In this document: positions 9,066 through 19,121 of the stretch, piece by piece
How positions within the stretch are numbered: position 1 is the first letter of the stretch
How the letters are laid out: the number at the start of each line of letters is the position of its first letter
Assembly (NCBI GenBank): GCA_963617485.1
Contig: CAVEPA010000001.1
Coordinates: 62,001 to 126,000, forward strand
Source of the DNA: UBA1757 sp963617485
GTDB taxonomy: Bacteria; Bacteroidota; Bacteroidia; Bacteroidales; UBA1402
Direction of reading: 5' to 3'
Length of the DNA stretch: 64,000 nt
The notes under the pieces: generated by a model
What the model saw: the letters and a program-made list of their open reading frames with translations, nothing else
Told to the model about the DNA's origin: nothing
Database searches by the model: none
Translations under genes and position numbers: made by a program

Positions 9066-9142
9066 GTGCTGCGCTCGCCGCGTGCTGTGCTCGCTGGGCA
9101 GTGTCGCAGCGCTTGCCGTACCGCACCAAGCTCTGTCGGCAC

Positions 9143-9177
9143 AAAAAAAACAGGGCCCGTCCTCCGGACGGGCCCTG
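9143..9177 (-). terminator. rpoBC operon intrinsic terminator
   Basis: Perfect 12-bp stem CAGGGCCCGTCC / GGACGGGCCCTG (9151-9162 and 9166-9177), 3-nt loop; on the minus strand it is followed by a run of eight U (plus-strand A at 9143-9150). It closes the operon that ends with rpoC at 9230. It is not the reverse complement of the gdhA terminator, so gdhA and rpoC each have their own. Confidence 0.92.
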
Positions 9178-9229
9178 CCGCTATATATCGTGCAGCCAAA
9201 CTTAGCTCAAGCTTAGCTCAGCGTTCGCA

Positions 9230-12200
9230 TCAATTGTTTTCTTGCACTTCCTCCTGTTCTTCTTCGGTAAGAATAGTGGGATCGTTCTGACGGGCGGCTT
9301 CCATCATATTGTGTTCTTCCATCGAAGCCACAATCAACTTGTTGAAAGCACGTTGACCGGTACCGGCAGGAATCAAGTTACCGGTGATAACGTTCTCCTT
9401 CATACCTTCCAAATAGTCAACCTTGCCTTGGATAGCAGCCTCGTTGAGTACCTTGGTGGTTTCCTGGAACGAAGCGGCCGACATAAAGCTCGAGGTCTGC
9501 AATGCAGCACGGGTGATACCTTGCAGAATCTGGTTAGAAGTAGCAGGCACGGCATCGCGTACTTCGACAAGACGAAGGTCGCGGCGCTTCAGGCTGGAGT
9601 TCTCGTCGCGTAACTTGCGGGCGGTAACAATCATACCGGGCTTCATCGTCTGAGAATCACCGGCATCTACAACCACCTTCTTGCCCCAAATACGGTCGTT
9701 TTCTTCCATGAATTCGTTCTTGTCAACTTCTTGCTGCTCCAGGAAGCGGGTATCGCCAGCGTCCACAATTTCAACCTTGCGCATCATCTGACGTACAATC
9801 ACTTCGAAGTGCTTGTCGTTGATCTTAACATCCTGCAAACGGTAAACGTTCTTCACTTCGTTCACGATGTATTCCTGAACAGCCGTCGGGCCCTTGATGG
9901 CCAGAATGTCGGAAGGCGTAATAACACCGTCAGACAGCGGCGTACCGGCGCGTACAACGTCGTTTACCTGTACCAGCACTTGCTTGGACAGCGGCACAAG
10001 GTACTTCTTGATATCGCCCGTCTTGGATTGGATAACGATTTCACGGTTACCACGCTTGATACGGCCGAATTCGATAACATCGCCATCGATTTCGGAAACC
10101 ACAGCGGGGTTGGAAGGATTACGAGCCTCGAAAAGTTCGGTAACACGGGGCAGACCACCGGTGATATCGCCCGCCTTGGCTACGGCACGCGGAATCTTCA
10201 CCAGAATCTGACCGGCATCGATGCTTTCGCCGTCCTCCTTGAGCAGGTGGGCACCGGCAGGCAAGTTATAGGAGTGGATACGTTGTCCGTTGGCATCCAG
10301 AATGTGGATGGCGGGCACCTTGTTACGGTCTTTAGGTTCGATGATAATCTTGTCCTTCACCTTGGTAGTTTCGTCGACATAGGTCTGGAAAGTAACGCCA
10401 TCGATGATGGATTCGAATTCCAATTTACCGGATTCCTCGCAGATGATAACGGCGTTGTAGTTGTCCCATTCGCAGATAAGCGTACCCATGGGCACTACCT
10501 GACCGGGCTTTACATACAACTTGGAACCGTAAGACAACTGATGCGTGGTAACCAGGCTGGTCTTGGTATCAATCATCTTGATTTCGCCATAACGGCCGAC
10601 AACGATTTGTGCATTGGGATCTTCGTGCGAAGGCACAACGTGCAGCTCTTCAATCTCGATGCGGCAATCGTAAGGAGCCTTCAAGTCGGAAGCCAAAGTA
10701 TCGCTCTTGGCCACACCACCGGCGTGGAAGGTACGCAGTGTCAGCTGAGTACCGGGCTCACCAATAGACTGGGCAGCGATAACGCCCACAGCTTCACCGA
10801 GTTGAACCATACGTCCGGTAGCCAGGTTACGGCCATAGCACTTGGCGCAGACACCCTTCTTCGATTCGCAGGTAAGTACCGAACGGATTTCCACACGTTC
10901 GATACCGGCCTTTTGGATGGCTTCGGCAATAGGTTCGGTAATTTGTTCGCCGGCAGCGACAATCCGTTCGTCGGTAACCGGATGGTTGATATCGTGAACC
11001 GACACGCGGCCCAGAATTCTTTCGTACAGCGTGCAAACGCCCTTGATACCCACAGCCGTCAAACCACGCAGGGTACCGCAGTCTTCTTCGTTGATGATAA
11101 CATCGTGCGAAACGTCCACCAGACGACGGGTCAGATAACCGGCATCAGCGGTCTTCAGAGCGGTATCGGACAGAGACTTACGGGCACCGTGGGTAGAGAT
11201 GAAGTACTCAAGCACAGACAAACCTTCCTTGAAGTTGGCCAAGATAGGGTTCTCGATAATCTGAGCGCCTTCCGAACCTGCTTTCTGAGGCTTGTTCATC
11301 AAACCACGCATACCGCAAAGCTGACGAATCTGTTCCTTAGAACCACGAGCACCGGAATCCATCATCATATGAACGGAGTTGAAGCCCTGATTGTCTTCTT
11401 CCAACTGTTTGATAAGGATGTCTGACAATTTCTTGTTGACATCGGTCCAAACGTCGATTACTTTGTTGTAACGTTCGTTGTTGGTGATAAGACCCATGGT
11501 ATATTCTTCGGAGATGGCTTCGACGGCATCGTAACCTTCCTGTACCAGACCGGCCTTTTCTTCCGGAACCAATACATCGGACAAGTTGAACGACAGACCT
11601 CCCTTGAAGGCCATCTTGTAACCCAAGTTCTTGATGTCATCGAGGAACTGGGCGGTACGAGCCACACCGCACTTGGCGATAACGTCCGAAATGATATTGC
11701 GCAACTCCTTCTTGGAGAGCAATTTGTTGACGAAACCGACCTCTTCGGGCACGAACTCGTTGGCAACGATACGGCCGATGGTGGTGTCGATAAGTTCACC
11801 ATTGATACGCACTTTCACTTTGGCATGGATGTCGGCACGACCCTCGTTCAAGGCAATCTTGGCCTCTTCGGGAGAATAGAACACCAGACCTTCGCCCTTT
11901 ACACCGGCGCGTTCTTTGGTAATATAGTACAGACCCAAAACCATGTCCTGCGAAGGAACGGTGATAGGCGAACCGTTACTCGGGTTCAGAATGTTGTGCG
12001 AGGCAAGCATCAGCAGCTGGGCTTCGGCAATAGCCTCGTTGCCCAAAGGAAGATGCACGGCCATCTGGTCACCGTCGAAGTCGGCGTTGAAGGCGGTACA
12101 AGCCAGCGGGTGCAGTTGGATAGCCTTGCCTTCAATCATCTTGGGCTGGAAAGCCTGAATACCCAAACGGTGCAAAGTAGGTGCACGGTTCAACAATACC

Positions 12201-13501
12201 GGGTGACCCTTCATAACGTATTCCAAGATATCCCAAACCACGGGATCCTTGCGGTCTACTATCTTCTTGGCCGACTTGACGGTCTTGACGATACCGCGTT
12301 CAATAAGTTTGCGGATGATAAACGGCTTGTAAAGTTCGGCAGCCATATCCTTGGGCAGACCGCATTCGTGCATTTTCAGTTCAGGACCTACAACGATAAC
12401 CGAACGGGCTGAATAGTCGACACGTTTACCGAGCAAGTTCTGACGGAAACGGCCCTGCTTGCCCTTCAGCGAGTCGGACAAAGACTTGAGCGGACGGTTG
12501 GAGTCGGTCTTGACGGCACTGGCCTTGCGCGAGTTGTCGAAGAGCGAATCGACGGCTTCCTGCAACATACGCTTCTCGTTGCGCAGAATCACTTCAGGAG
12601 CCTTGATTTCGATAAGTTTCTTCAGACGGTTGTTGCGGATGATGACACGACGGTACAAATCGTTCACGTCGGTGGTGGCAAAACGACCGCCGTCGAGCGG
12701 AACCAGCGGACGCAATTCGGGCGGAATAACGGGGATAACCGTCATAATCATCCATTCGGGCTTGCTCACGTCTTTGGCGGCGCGGAAGGATTCCACTACC
12801 TGCAGACGCTTCAGGGCCTCGTTTTTACGCTGGGCCGACGTTTCTTTATTGGCGTGGTCGCGCAGTTCGTACGAAAGTTCGTCCAGATTGACGCGCTTCA
12901 GCATCTCGAGGATAGCTTCAGCACCCATTTTGGCAATGAACTTGTTGGGGTCGTTGTCGTCGAGCATTTGGTTCTCGCGCGGCAGCTTGTCCATGATATC
13001 CAGGTATTCTTCTTCGAGCAGCAGGTCGTTGGCCTTTACCGGCTTCTCGCCTTCTGCCATGATACCCGGTTGAATAACGATGTATCTTTCGTAATAGATA
13101 ACTGCATTCAGTTTCTTGGTAGGCAATCCGAGCAGATAACCCATCTTGTTGGGCAAAGAGCGGAAATACCAGATATGAGCCACGGGGACAACCAACTGGA
13201 TGTGGCCCATGCGTTCACGACGGACTTTCTTTTCGGTAATTTCTACACCGCAACGGTCGCAGACGATGCCCTTGTAACGGATACGCTTGTACTTTCCGCA
13301 ATGGCATTCGTAATCTTTCACCGGACCGAAGATTCGTTCGCAGAACAAACCATCGCGTTCGGGCTTATAGGTACGGTAGTTGATCGTTTCAGGTTTCAGG
13401 ACTTCACCGTGGGACATTGACTTGATTTCCTCGGGGGAAGCCAGTCCGATGGTGATTTTCTGGAAATTACCGTTTTGTTTGATATCTTTCTTAAAAGCCA
13501 T
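9230..13501 (-). CDS. rpoC: RNA polymerase beta' subunit
   Basis: 1,423 residues. Largest RNA polymerase subunit, forming with beta the catalytic cleft. Seen: the N-terminal zinc site CHCGKYKRIRYKGIVCDRCG (near 68-87), the catalytic magnesium loop NADFDGDQMAVH (near 470), the trigger-loop/bridge region (SIGEPGTQLTLRTFH) and the second zinc site CESKKGVCAKCYG (near 880). Start ATG at 13501 lies 25 nt downstream of the rpoB stop. Last gene of the operon; the perfect hairpin at 9143-9177 follows. Confidence 0.99.
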   Translation of the reverse strand: MAFKKDIKQNGNFQKITIGLASPEEIKSMSHGEVLKPETINYRTYKPERDGLFCERIFGPVKDYECHCGKYKRIRYKGIVCDRCGVEITEKKVRRERMGHIQLVVPVAHIWYFRSLPNKMGYLLGLPTKKLNAVIYYERYIVIQPGIMAEGEKPVKANDLLLEEEYLDIMDKLPRENQMLDDNDPNKFIAKMGAEAILEMLKRVNLDELSYELRDHANKETSAQRKNEALKRLQVVESFRAAKDVSKPEWMIMTVIPVIPPELRPLVPLDGGRFATTDVNDLYRRVIIRNNRLKKLIEIKAPEVILRNEKRMLQEAVDSLFDNSRKASAVKTDSNRPLKSLSDSLKGKQGRFRQNLLGKRVDYSARSVIVVGPELKMHECGLPKDMAAELYKPFIIRKLIERGIVKTVKSAKKIVDRKDPVVWDILEYVMKGHPVLLNRAPTLHRLGIQAFQPKMIEGKAIQLHPLACTAFNADFDGDQMAVHLPLGNEAIAEAQLLMLASHNILNPSNGSPITVPSQDMVLGLYYITKERAGVKGEGLVFYSPEEAKIALNEGRADIHAKVKVRINGELIDTTIGRIVANEFVPEEVGFVNKLLSKKELRNIISDVIAKCGVARTAQFLDDIKNLGYKMAFKGGLSFNLSDVLVPEEKAGLVQEGYDAVEAISEEYTMGLITNNERYNKVIDVWTDVNKKLSDILIKQLEEDNQGFNSVHMMMDSGARGSKEQIRQLCGMRGLMNKPQKAGSEGAQIIENPILANFKEGLSVLEYFISTHGARKSLSDTALKTADAGYLTRRLVDVSHDVIINEEDCGTLRGLTAVGIKGVCTLYERILGRVSVHDINHPVTDERIVAAGEQITEPIAEAIQKAGIERVEIRSVLTCESKKGVCAKCYGRNLATGRMVQLGEAVGVIAAQSIGEPGTQLTLRTFHAGGVAKSDTLASDLKAPYDCRIEIEELHVVPSHEDPNAQIVVGRYGEIKMIDTKTSLVTTHQLSYGSKLYVKPGQVVPMGTLICEWDNYNAVIICEESGKLEFESIIDGVTFQTYVDETTKVKDKIIIEPKDRNKVPAIHILDANGQRIHSYNLPAGAHLLKEDGESIDAGQILVKIPRAVAKAGDITGGLPRVTELFEARNPSNPAVVSEIDGDVIEFGRIKRGNREIVIQSKTGDIKKYLVPLSKQVLVQVNDVVRAGTPLSDGVITPSDILAIKGPTAVQEYIVNEVKNVYRLQDVKINDKHFEVIVRQMMRKVEIVDAGDTRFLEQQEVDKNEFMEENDRIWGKKVVVDAGDSQTMKPGMIVTARKLRDENSSLKRRDLRLVEVRDAVPATSNQILQGITRAALQTSSFMSAASFQETTKVLNEAAIQGKVDYLEGMKENVITGNLIPAGTGQRAFNKLIVASMEEHNMMEAARQNDPTILTEEEQEEVQENN

Positions 13502-13526
13502 ATTGTTTCAGAATATGTGTCGTTAA

Positions 13527-16500
13527 TTAATCCAAATGAATACTCAATCCCAAACCTTTCAATTCGTGAATCAAAACGTTCAACGATTCGGGCACGCCGG
13601 CCGGTGGCATAGGATCACCCTTGACGATGGCTTCGAAAGCCTTGCTTCTACCCGTAACATCGTCAGACTTGATGGTAAGGATTTCCTGGAGTACATGGGC
13701 GGCACCGAAAGCTTCGAGTGCCCAAACTTCCATTTCTCCGAAACGCTGGCCACCGAACTGGGCTTTACCGCCCAAAGGCTGTTGCGTAATCAATGAATAA
13801 GGACCGATAGAACGTGCGTGCATCTTGTCGTCTACCATGTGGCCGAGTTTCAACATATAGATGACACCCACCGTGGCAGGCTGGTCGAAGCGCTCGCCCG
13901 TGCCGCCGTCGTAGAGGTAAGTCTTGCCGTAACGCGGAACACCGGCCTTGTCGCACCATTCGTTCAAGTCGTCCAGACTGGCACCGTCGAAGATAGGCGT
14001 TGCGAACTTCAAGCCAAGGTTGCGGCCTGCCCAACCAAGAACGGTTTCGAAAATCTGTCCGAGGTTCATACGCGAAGGCACACCCAGCGGGTTCAAAACG
14101 ATATCTACAGGCGTACCATCGGCCAAGAAAGGCATATCCTCCTGACGCACAATGCGCGATACGATACCCTTGTTACCGTGACGGCCGGCCATCTTGTCAC
14201 CGACTCTGATTTTACGCTTCTTGGCAACGTAAATCTTGGCCATTTGGATAATGCCCGAAGGCAGTTCATCACCGATGGTCAGATTGAACTTCTCGCGCTT
14301 GAACTTGGCGTCGAGTTCCTTTACCTTTCTAAGGTAGTTCATAATCAAAGCGCGAACCATATCGCTGCGGCGGGCATCGGAGGTCCACTTGCTCAGCTGT
14401 ACGGTTTCGTAGTCGATTTCCGACAAGGTCTTCTGGTTGAACTTCACACCCTTGGGAATAATTTCGGTATCCAGATTATCCTTGACACCTTGAGAGGTCT
14501 TGCCGTTAAGCAAGGTCCAAAGCTTGCTGAGCAGCACTTCGCGCAGTTCGGCCACCTGAGCCTCGAACTTTTCGTCCAACTGAGGCAGCAGGGCCTTGTC
14601 GGCAGCCTGGCTCTTGCGGGTCTTCATAGCCCTAGAGTAAAGCTTGGAGCCGATAACCACACCACGCAACGAAGGACTGGCCTTCAAAGATGCATCCTTG
14701 ACATCGCCGGCCTTGTCGCCAAAGATGGCGCGCAGCAGTTTTTCCTCGGGCGAAGGATCAGACTCGCCCTTAGGCGTAATCTTACCGATAAGGATATCGC
14801 CGGGCACCACGTGGGCACCGACACGGATAATACCGTTTTCGTCCAAATCCTTGGTAGCGTCTTCGCCCACGTTGGGGATGTCGGAGGTCAGCTCTTCCAT
14901 ACCGCGCTTGGTTTCGCGCACTTCCAAGGTATATTCGTCAACATGGACAGAGGTGAAGATGTCTTCGCGAACCATACGTTCGTTCAGCACGATGGCATCT
15001 TCGTAGTTGTAACCCTGCCAAGGCATGAAAGCCACTTTCAAGTTGCGGCCCAGGGCAAGTTCGCCGTTTTCGGTAGCGAAACCTTCGGTGAGCAGCTGGC
15101 CTTCTACCACGCGTTCGCCCGAGCGTACGATAGGACGCAAGTCGATGGTGGTGCTTTGGTTGGTCTTCTGGAATTTGGTAATATGATAAGTTTTCTCAGC
15201 GCCGTCGAAGCTGACGAATTCTTCATCAGCCGTACGGTCATAACGCACCGTGATGGAGTCGGCGTCTACATAGACAACCTCGCCACTGCCTTCGGCGGTA
15301 ATCTGAGTACGTGAATCGCGAATAATCTGACCCTCAACGCCCGTGCCGACAATAGGAGCTTCGGGACGGAGCAAAGGCACGGCCTGACGCATCATGTTCG
15401 AACCCATCAAGGCACGGTTGGCGTCGTCGTGTTCCAAGAAAGGAATCAGAGAAGCGGCGATAGAGGCAATCTGCGAAGGAGCAACGTCCATCAGGTCAAC
15501 CTGACTGGGTTCAACCACGGGGAAGTCGGCCTCCAGACGAGCCTTGACACGATTGTTAACAAAAGTGCCGTCTGGGTTGAGCGGCGCGTTGCCTTGAGCC
15601 ACCACCTTGTTTTCTTCTTCTTCGGCGGTTAGGTATTCCACGTGGTCGAGCACAACCTTGCCGTTTTCAACCTTGCGGTAAGGCGTTTCGATAAAGCCCA
15701 AATCGTTGATTTTGGCGTAAACGCACAAAGATGAAATCAAACCGATGTTAGGACCTTCAGGAGTCTCGATAGGACACAGACGGCCATAATGGGTATAGTG
15801 TACGTCTCGCACTTCGAAGCCGGCACGATCGCGCGACAGACCGCCAGGGCCCAATGCAGAAAGACGACGTTTGTGCGTCATTTCGGCCAAGGGGTTGGTC
15901 TGGTCCATAAACTGCGACAGGGCATTGGTACCGAAGAATGAGTTGATAACCGAGGAAATGGTCTTGGCGTTAATCAGATCGACGGGATAGAACACTTCGT
16001 TGTCGCGCACGTTCATGCGGTCGCGGATGGTGCGGGCCATACGGGCCAGACCGATACCGAACTGGCTGTTCAGCTGTTCGCCTACCGTACGCACACGACG
16101 GTTGCTCAAGTGGTCGATATCGTCGACATCGGCCTTGGAGTTGAGCAGTTCAACAAGGTAGGTGATGATATTGATAATGTCTTCCTTGGTCAGCACCTTA
16201 ACATCCATACTGATGTTCTGGCCCAACTTACGGTTGATGCGGTAACGTCCCACTTCGCCAAGGTCGTAACGCTTTTCGGAGAAGAACAGGTTTTGGATAA
16301 CCTCACGGGCCGAAGCGTCATCGGAAGGATCGGCATTACGCAACTGACGGTAAATGTAGTAGATAGCTTCCTTTTCCGAGTTGTTGGGGTCCTTGTTCAA
16401 GGTATTGAAGATAACGCTGTAGTCGGAACGTCCTTCATCTTCCTTGTGCAGCAGAATGGTCTGTGCACCCGATTCAAGAATCGCATCGATATGGCTGTTT

Positions 16501-17333
16501 TCCAGCACAACTTCACGGTCAACAATAATATCGTTACGCTCGAGCGTGGTAACTTCGCCGGTATCCTCGTCTGTGAAATCTTCTACCCACGATTTCAGCA
16601 CACGAGCGGCAAGTTTTCGGCCGACAACACGTTTCAGACCGGTTTTGGTAACCTTTACCTCTTCAGCCAAGTCGAAAATTCCGAGGATGTCCTTATCGGA
16701 TTCGAAGCCGATGGCACGCAACAAAGTGGTTACGGGCAACTTCTTCTTACGGTCGATATAGGCATACATCACATTGTTGATGTCGGTAGCGAATTCTATC
16801 CAAGAGCCCTTAAAAGGAATGATACGCGCTGAATAGAGTTTTGTGCCGTTAGCGTGCAGGCTCTGACCAAAGAACACACCGGGTGAACGGTGCAACTGCG
16901 ACACAATGACACGTTCTGCACCATTGATAACGAAAGTACCTTTAGGAGTCATATAAGGGATAGCACCCAAATAGACGTCCTGCACTTTGGTTTCGAAGTC
17001 TTCGTGGTCGGGGTCGGTGCAGTATAGTTTTAATTTGGCCTTCAAAGGCACACAATAGGTCAGACCGCGTTCGATGCATTCTTCGAGCGAATAGCGCGGC
17101 GGATCTATATAATAGTCCAGGAATTCGAGTACAAAATTGTTTCGGGTATCAGTTATAGGGAAGTTTTCGGCGAATACCTTGTACAATCCTTCGTTCTTTC
17201 TTTTTTCAGGGGGTGTATCTAATTGTAAGAAGTCTTGAAACGACTTCAATTGCACTTCAAGGAAGTCCGGATAAGCAATAGGACTCTGAATGGATGCAAA
17301 ATTTACTCTTTGCTGTTGGGTAGTTGAAGACAT
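13527..17333 (-). CDS. rpoB: RNA polymerase beta subunit
   Basis: 1,268 residues. Core RNA polymerase subunit and target of rifampicin. Seen: the rifampicin region with FFGTNALSQFMDQTNPLAEM and THKRRLSALGPGGLSRDRAG, the sequence of a sensitive-type enzyme as far as I can judge by eye; the active-site motif NYEDAIVLNERMVRED; and GRHGNKGIVS plus EMEVWALEAFGAAHVLQEIL at the C-terminus. It follows rplL across a 106-bp spacer that contains a hairpin (17371-17406), a common place for partial termination that sets the ratio of L7/L12 to polymerase. Confidence 0.99.
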   Translation of the reverse strand: MSSTTQQQRVNFASIQSPIAYPDFLEVQLKSFQDFLQLDTPPEKRKNEGLYKVFAENFPITDTRNNFVLEFLDYYIDPPRYSLEECIERGLTYCVPLKAKLKLYCTDPDHEDFETKVQDVYLGAIPYMTPKGTFVINGAERVIVSQLHRSPGVFFGQSLHANGTKLYSARIIPFKGSWIEFATDINNVMYAYIDRKKKLPVTTLLRAIGFESDKDILGIFDLAEEVKVTKTGLKRVVGRKLAARVLKSWVEDFTDEDTGEVTTLERNDIIVDREVVLENSHIDAILESGAQTILLHKEDEGRSDYSVIFNTLNKDPNNSEKEAIYYIYRQLRNADPSDDASAREVIQNLFFSEKRYDLGEVGRYRINRKLGQNISMDVKVLTKEDIINIITYLVELLNSKADVDDIDHLSNRRVRTVGEQLNSQFGIGLARMARTIRDRMNVRDNEVFYPVDLINAKTISSVINSFFGTNALSQFMDQTNPLAEMTHKRRLSALGPGGLSRDRAGFEVRDVHYTHYGRLCPIETPEGPNIGLISSLCVYAKINDLGFIETPYRKVENGKVVLDHVEYLTAEEEENKVVAQGNAPLNPDGTFVNNRVKARLEADFPVVEPSQVDLMDVAPSQIASIAASLIPFLEHDDANRALMGSNMMRQAVPLLRPEAPIVGTGVEGQIIRDSRTQITAEGSGEVVYVDADSITVRYDRTADEEFVSFDGAEKTYHITKFQKTNQSTTIDLRPIVRSGERVVEGQLLTEGFATENGELALGRNLKVAFMPWQGYNYEDAIVLNERMVREDIFTSVHVDEYTLEVRETKRGMEELTSDIPNVGEDATKDLDENGIIRVGAHVVPGDILIGKITPKGESDPSPEEKLLRAIFGDKAGDVKDASLKASPSLRGVVIGSKLYSRAMKTRKSQAADKALLPQLDEKFEAQVAELREVLLSKLWTLLNGKTSQGVKDNLDTEIIPKGVKFNQKTLSEIDYETVQLSKWTSDARRSDMVRALIMNYLRKVKELDAKFKREKFNLTIGDELPSGIIQMAKIYVAKKRKIRVGDKMAGRHGNKGIVSRIVRQEDMPFLADGTPVDIVLNPLGVPSRMNLGQIFETVLGWAGRNLGLKFATPIFDGASLDDLNEWCDKAGVPRYGKTYLYDGGTGERFDQPATVGVIYMLKLGHMVDDKMHARSIGPYSLITQQPLGGKAQFGGQRFGEMEVWALEAFGAAHVLQEILTIKSDDVTGRSKAFEAIVKGDPMPPAGVPESLNVLIHELKGLGLSIHLD

Positions 17334-17370
17334 TTATCGAGGGATTTGAATCATACTATAGAATATAGAC

Positions 17371-17406
17371 ACAAAAAGGCATAGAATCCCCACCACGGGG
17401 ATTCTA
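17371..17406 (-). terminator. rplL-rpoB attenuator hairpin
   Basis: In the 106-bp gap between rplL and rpoB the minus strand forms a perfect 10-bp stem (TAGAATCCCC at 17397-17406 read with its partner at 17382-17391) with a 5-nt loop, followed by TGCCTTTTTG. The U run is short and offset, as expected for a partial terminator that lets some polymerases continue into rpoBC. A second small hairpin (CACCTG/CAGGTG, 17414-17429) sits just after the rplL stop. Confidence 0.65.
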
Positions 17407-17439
17407 AGCCAATGCACCTGATTTACAGGTGAGTAACTT

Positions 17440-17820
17440 TTATTTAAGTTCGATTTCTGCGCCTGCTTCTTCCAAAGCTTTCTTCAAAGCTTCAGCTTCT
17501 TCCTTACCGGCACCTTCCTTGATGGTTGAAGGAGCGGCATCTACCAAATCCTTAGCTTCTTTCAAGCCGAGACCACAAGATTCCTTAACAGCCTTTACAA
17601 CTGCCAACTTAGCAGCACCAGCCGACTTCAAAACAACGTCGAAAGAAGTCTTTTCAGCGGGAGCAGCTTCAGCAGCACCACCGGCAGCGGGACCAGCAAC
17701 TGCAACAGCAGCAGCGGCGGGTTCAATACCATATTCTTCTTTCAGGATTGCAGCAAGTTCGTTAACTTCCTTAACGGTCAAATTTACTAATTGTTCAGCA
17801 AAAGCTTTCAAATCTGCCAT
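17440..17820 (-). CDS. rplL: ribosomal protein L7/L12
   Basis: 126 residues. Stalk protein of the large subunit that recruits elongation and initiation GTPases. Seen: the helical N-terminal dimerisation segment (FAEQLVNLTVKEVNELAAIL), an Ala/Pro/Gly-rich hinge (AAAAVAVAGPAAGGAAEAAP), and the conserved C-terminal domain with KVIKAV-like VVKAVKESCGLGLKEAKDLV and the C-terminal LEEAGAEIELK. Order rplJ-rplL is standard; the attenuator hairpin follows. Confidence 0.98.
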   Translation of the reverse strand: MADLKAFAEQLVNLTVKEVNELAAILKEEYGIEPAAAAVAVAGPAAGGAAEAAPAEKTSFDVVLKSAGAAKLAVVKAVKESCGLGLKEAKDLVDAAPSTIKEGAGKEEAEALKKALEEAGAEIELK

Positions 17821-17881
17821 TGTCGTAATGTATTAAATAGTTTTTAAAAATTTTGTTTTGTTGATTTGTAGGTCTAAGCTA

Positions 17882-18400
17882 CTATTCTCTTTCGCCGAGG
17901 GTCTTCAAAACACCATGCAGTGTTTGACCTCCGCTCTGGAGTGCAGAAACCACGTTTTTGGCCGGTGACTGCAACAGGGCAATAACGTCTGCGATAAGAT
18001 CGTTCTTGCTCTTGACATGCACCAAAGTTTCCAACTGGTCGGGACCAATGTAGAAGCATTCCTCTACACAAGCGGCCTTCAATGCGGGGATACCGGAGTC
18101 CTTGCCCACTTCCTTAATCAGTTTGGCAGGAACGTTGCCCGTGTTGCAAAACATCAAGGCAGTGTTACCCTTCAAAACAGGATACAAAGCGGAATAATCG
18201 GCCTCGAGGCTATCCAGAGCCTTGATAAGAAGGGTGTTCTTAACGACAACCAACTTAATGCCGTCGCTGAAGCAACGTCTTCTCAGAGCGCTTGTTTTTT
18301 CAGAATTCAATGCAGTAATATCGGTCACATAGAAGTGGCTGTATTCCTGTACCAAAGATGCGATAGACGCAATAACAACGCTTTTATCTTCCTTCTTCAT
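17882..18400 (-). CDS. rplJ: ribosomal protein L10
   Basis: 172 residues, normal size for the family. Base of the L7/L12 stalk and, in well-studied bacteria, translational repressor of the rplJL transcript. Seen: N-terminal KKEDKSVVIASIASLVQEYS, then RRRCFSDGIKLVVVKNTLLI and the central globular domain; the C-terminal helix (about 135-172) that binds L7/L12 dimers. The L10-binding leader could lie in the very short 11-nt rplA-rplJ gap plus the end of rplA, but I see no clear kink-turn. Confidence 0.95.
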   Translation of the reverse strand: MKKEDKSVVIASIASLVQEYSHFYVTDITALNSEKTSALRRRCFSDGIKLVVVKNTLLIKALDSLEADYSALYPVLKGNTALMFCNTGNVPAKLIKEVGKDSGIPALKAACVEECFYIGPDQLETLVHVKSKNDLIADVIALLQSPAKNVVSALQSGGQTLHGVLKTLGERE

Positions 18401-18411
18401 AATCTTTAATT

Positions 18412-19107
18412 TTATTCATCAATGCTCTTTGGGTCAACTTTGATACCGCGGCTCATTGTAGTAGAAAGATAAATGCTCTTGATATATGTACCTTTGGAAA
18501 CGGCAGGCTTGAGCTTAATCAAGGTCTGGATGAATTCCTTGGCATTGCCGTAAATCTGCTCGGGGGTAAAGGAAACCTTACCGATAGAGGCATGTACAAT
18601 ACCCGATTTATCAACCTTGAAGTCAATCTTACCTTGTTTTACTTCGCGAATAGCTTTACCAATTTCCATGGTTACAGTACCACTCTTGGGGTTAGGCATC
18701 AAGCCTCTGGGACCCAAGACACGTCCTAAAGCACCAATTTTACCCATGATGGAAGGCATAGTGATGATTACATCCACATCCGTCCAACCGCCTTTGATCT
18801 TTTCGATATACTCGTCAAGACCTACATAATCAGCTCCGGCTTCTTTAGCTTCAGCTTCTTTATCCGGAGTACATAATGCCAACACGCGGACCTGCTTGCC
18901 TGTGCCGTTAGGCAACGAAACAACGCCACGTACCATCTGGTTAGCCTTTCTTGGGTCAACACCAAGGCGAACATCCACGTCGACGGAAGCATCGAATTTG
19001 GTGAAAGTGATTTCTTTCAGCAAAGCAGAAGCCTCGTTGAGCGTATATGTCTTACCCACCTCAATCTTCTCCAAAGCCAACTTTTGATTTTTTGTCAATT
19101 TGCTCAT
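18412..19107 (-). CDS. rplA: ribosomal protein L1
   Basis: 231 residues. Forms the L1 stalk at the E site and helps release deacylated tRNA; in model bacteria it represses its own rplKA transcript. Seen: KLTKNQKLALEKIEVGKTY at the start, DVDVRLGVDPRKANQMVRG, LPNGTGKQVRVLAL, and the RNA-binding loop VLGPRGLMPNPKSGTV. Follows rplK by 14 nt. Confidence 0.98.
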   Translation of the reverse strand: MSKLTKNQKLALEKIEVGKTYTLNEASALLKEITFTKFDASVDVDVRLGVDPRKANQMVRGVVSLPNGTGKQVRVLALCTPDKEAEAKEAGADYVGLDEYIEKIKGGWTDVDVIITMPSIMGKIGALGRVLGPRGLMPNPKSGTVTMEIGKAIREVKQGKIDFKVDKSGIVHASIGKVSFTPEQIYGNAKEFIQTLIKLKPAVSKGTYIKSIYLSTTMSRGIKVDPKSIDE

Positions 19108-19121
19108 GTCAGTCGAAGTTT

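Noticed and set aside
9731..11425. Long plus-strand open frame (564 codons) opposite rpoC, and similar ones opposite rpoB, secA, pepP and topA
   Set aside because: They mirror the codon pattern of strongly conserved genes on the other strand, have no ribosome-binding context and give low-complexity, unrecognisable proteins.
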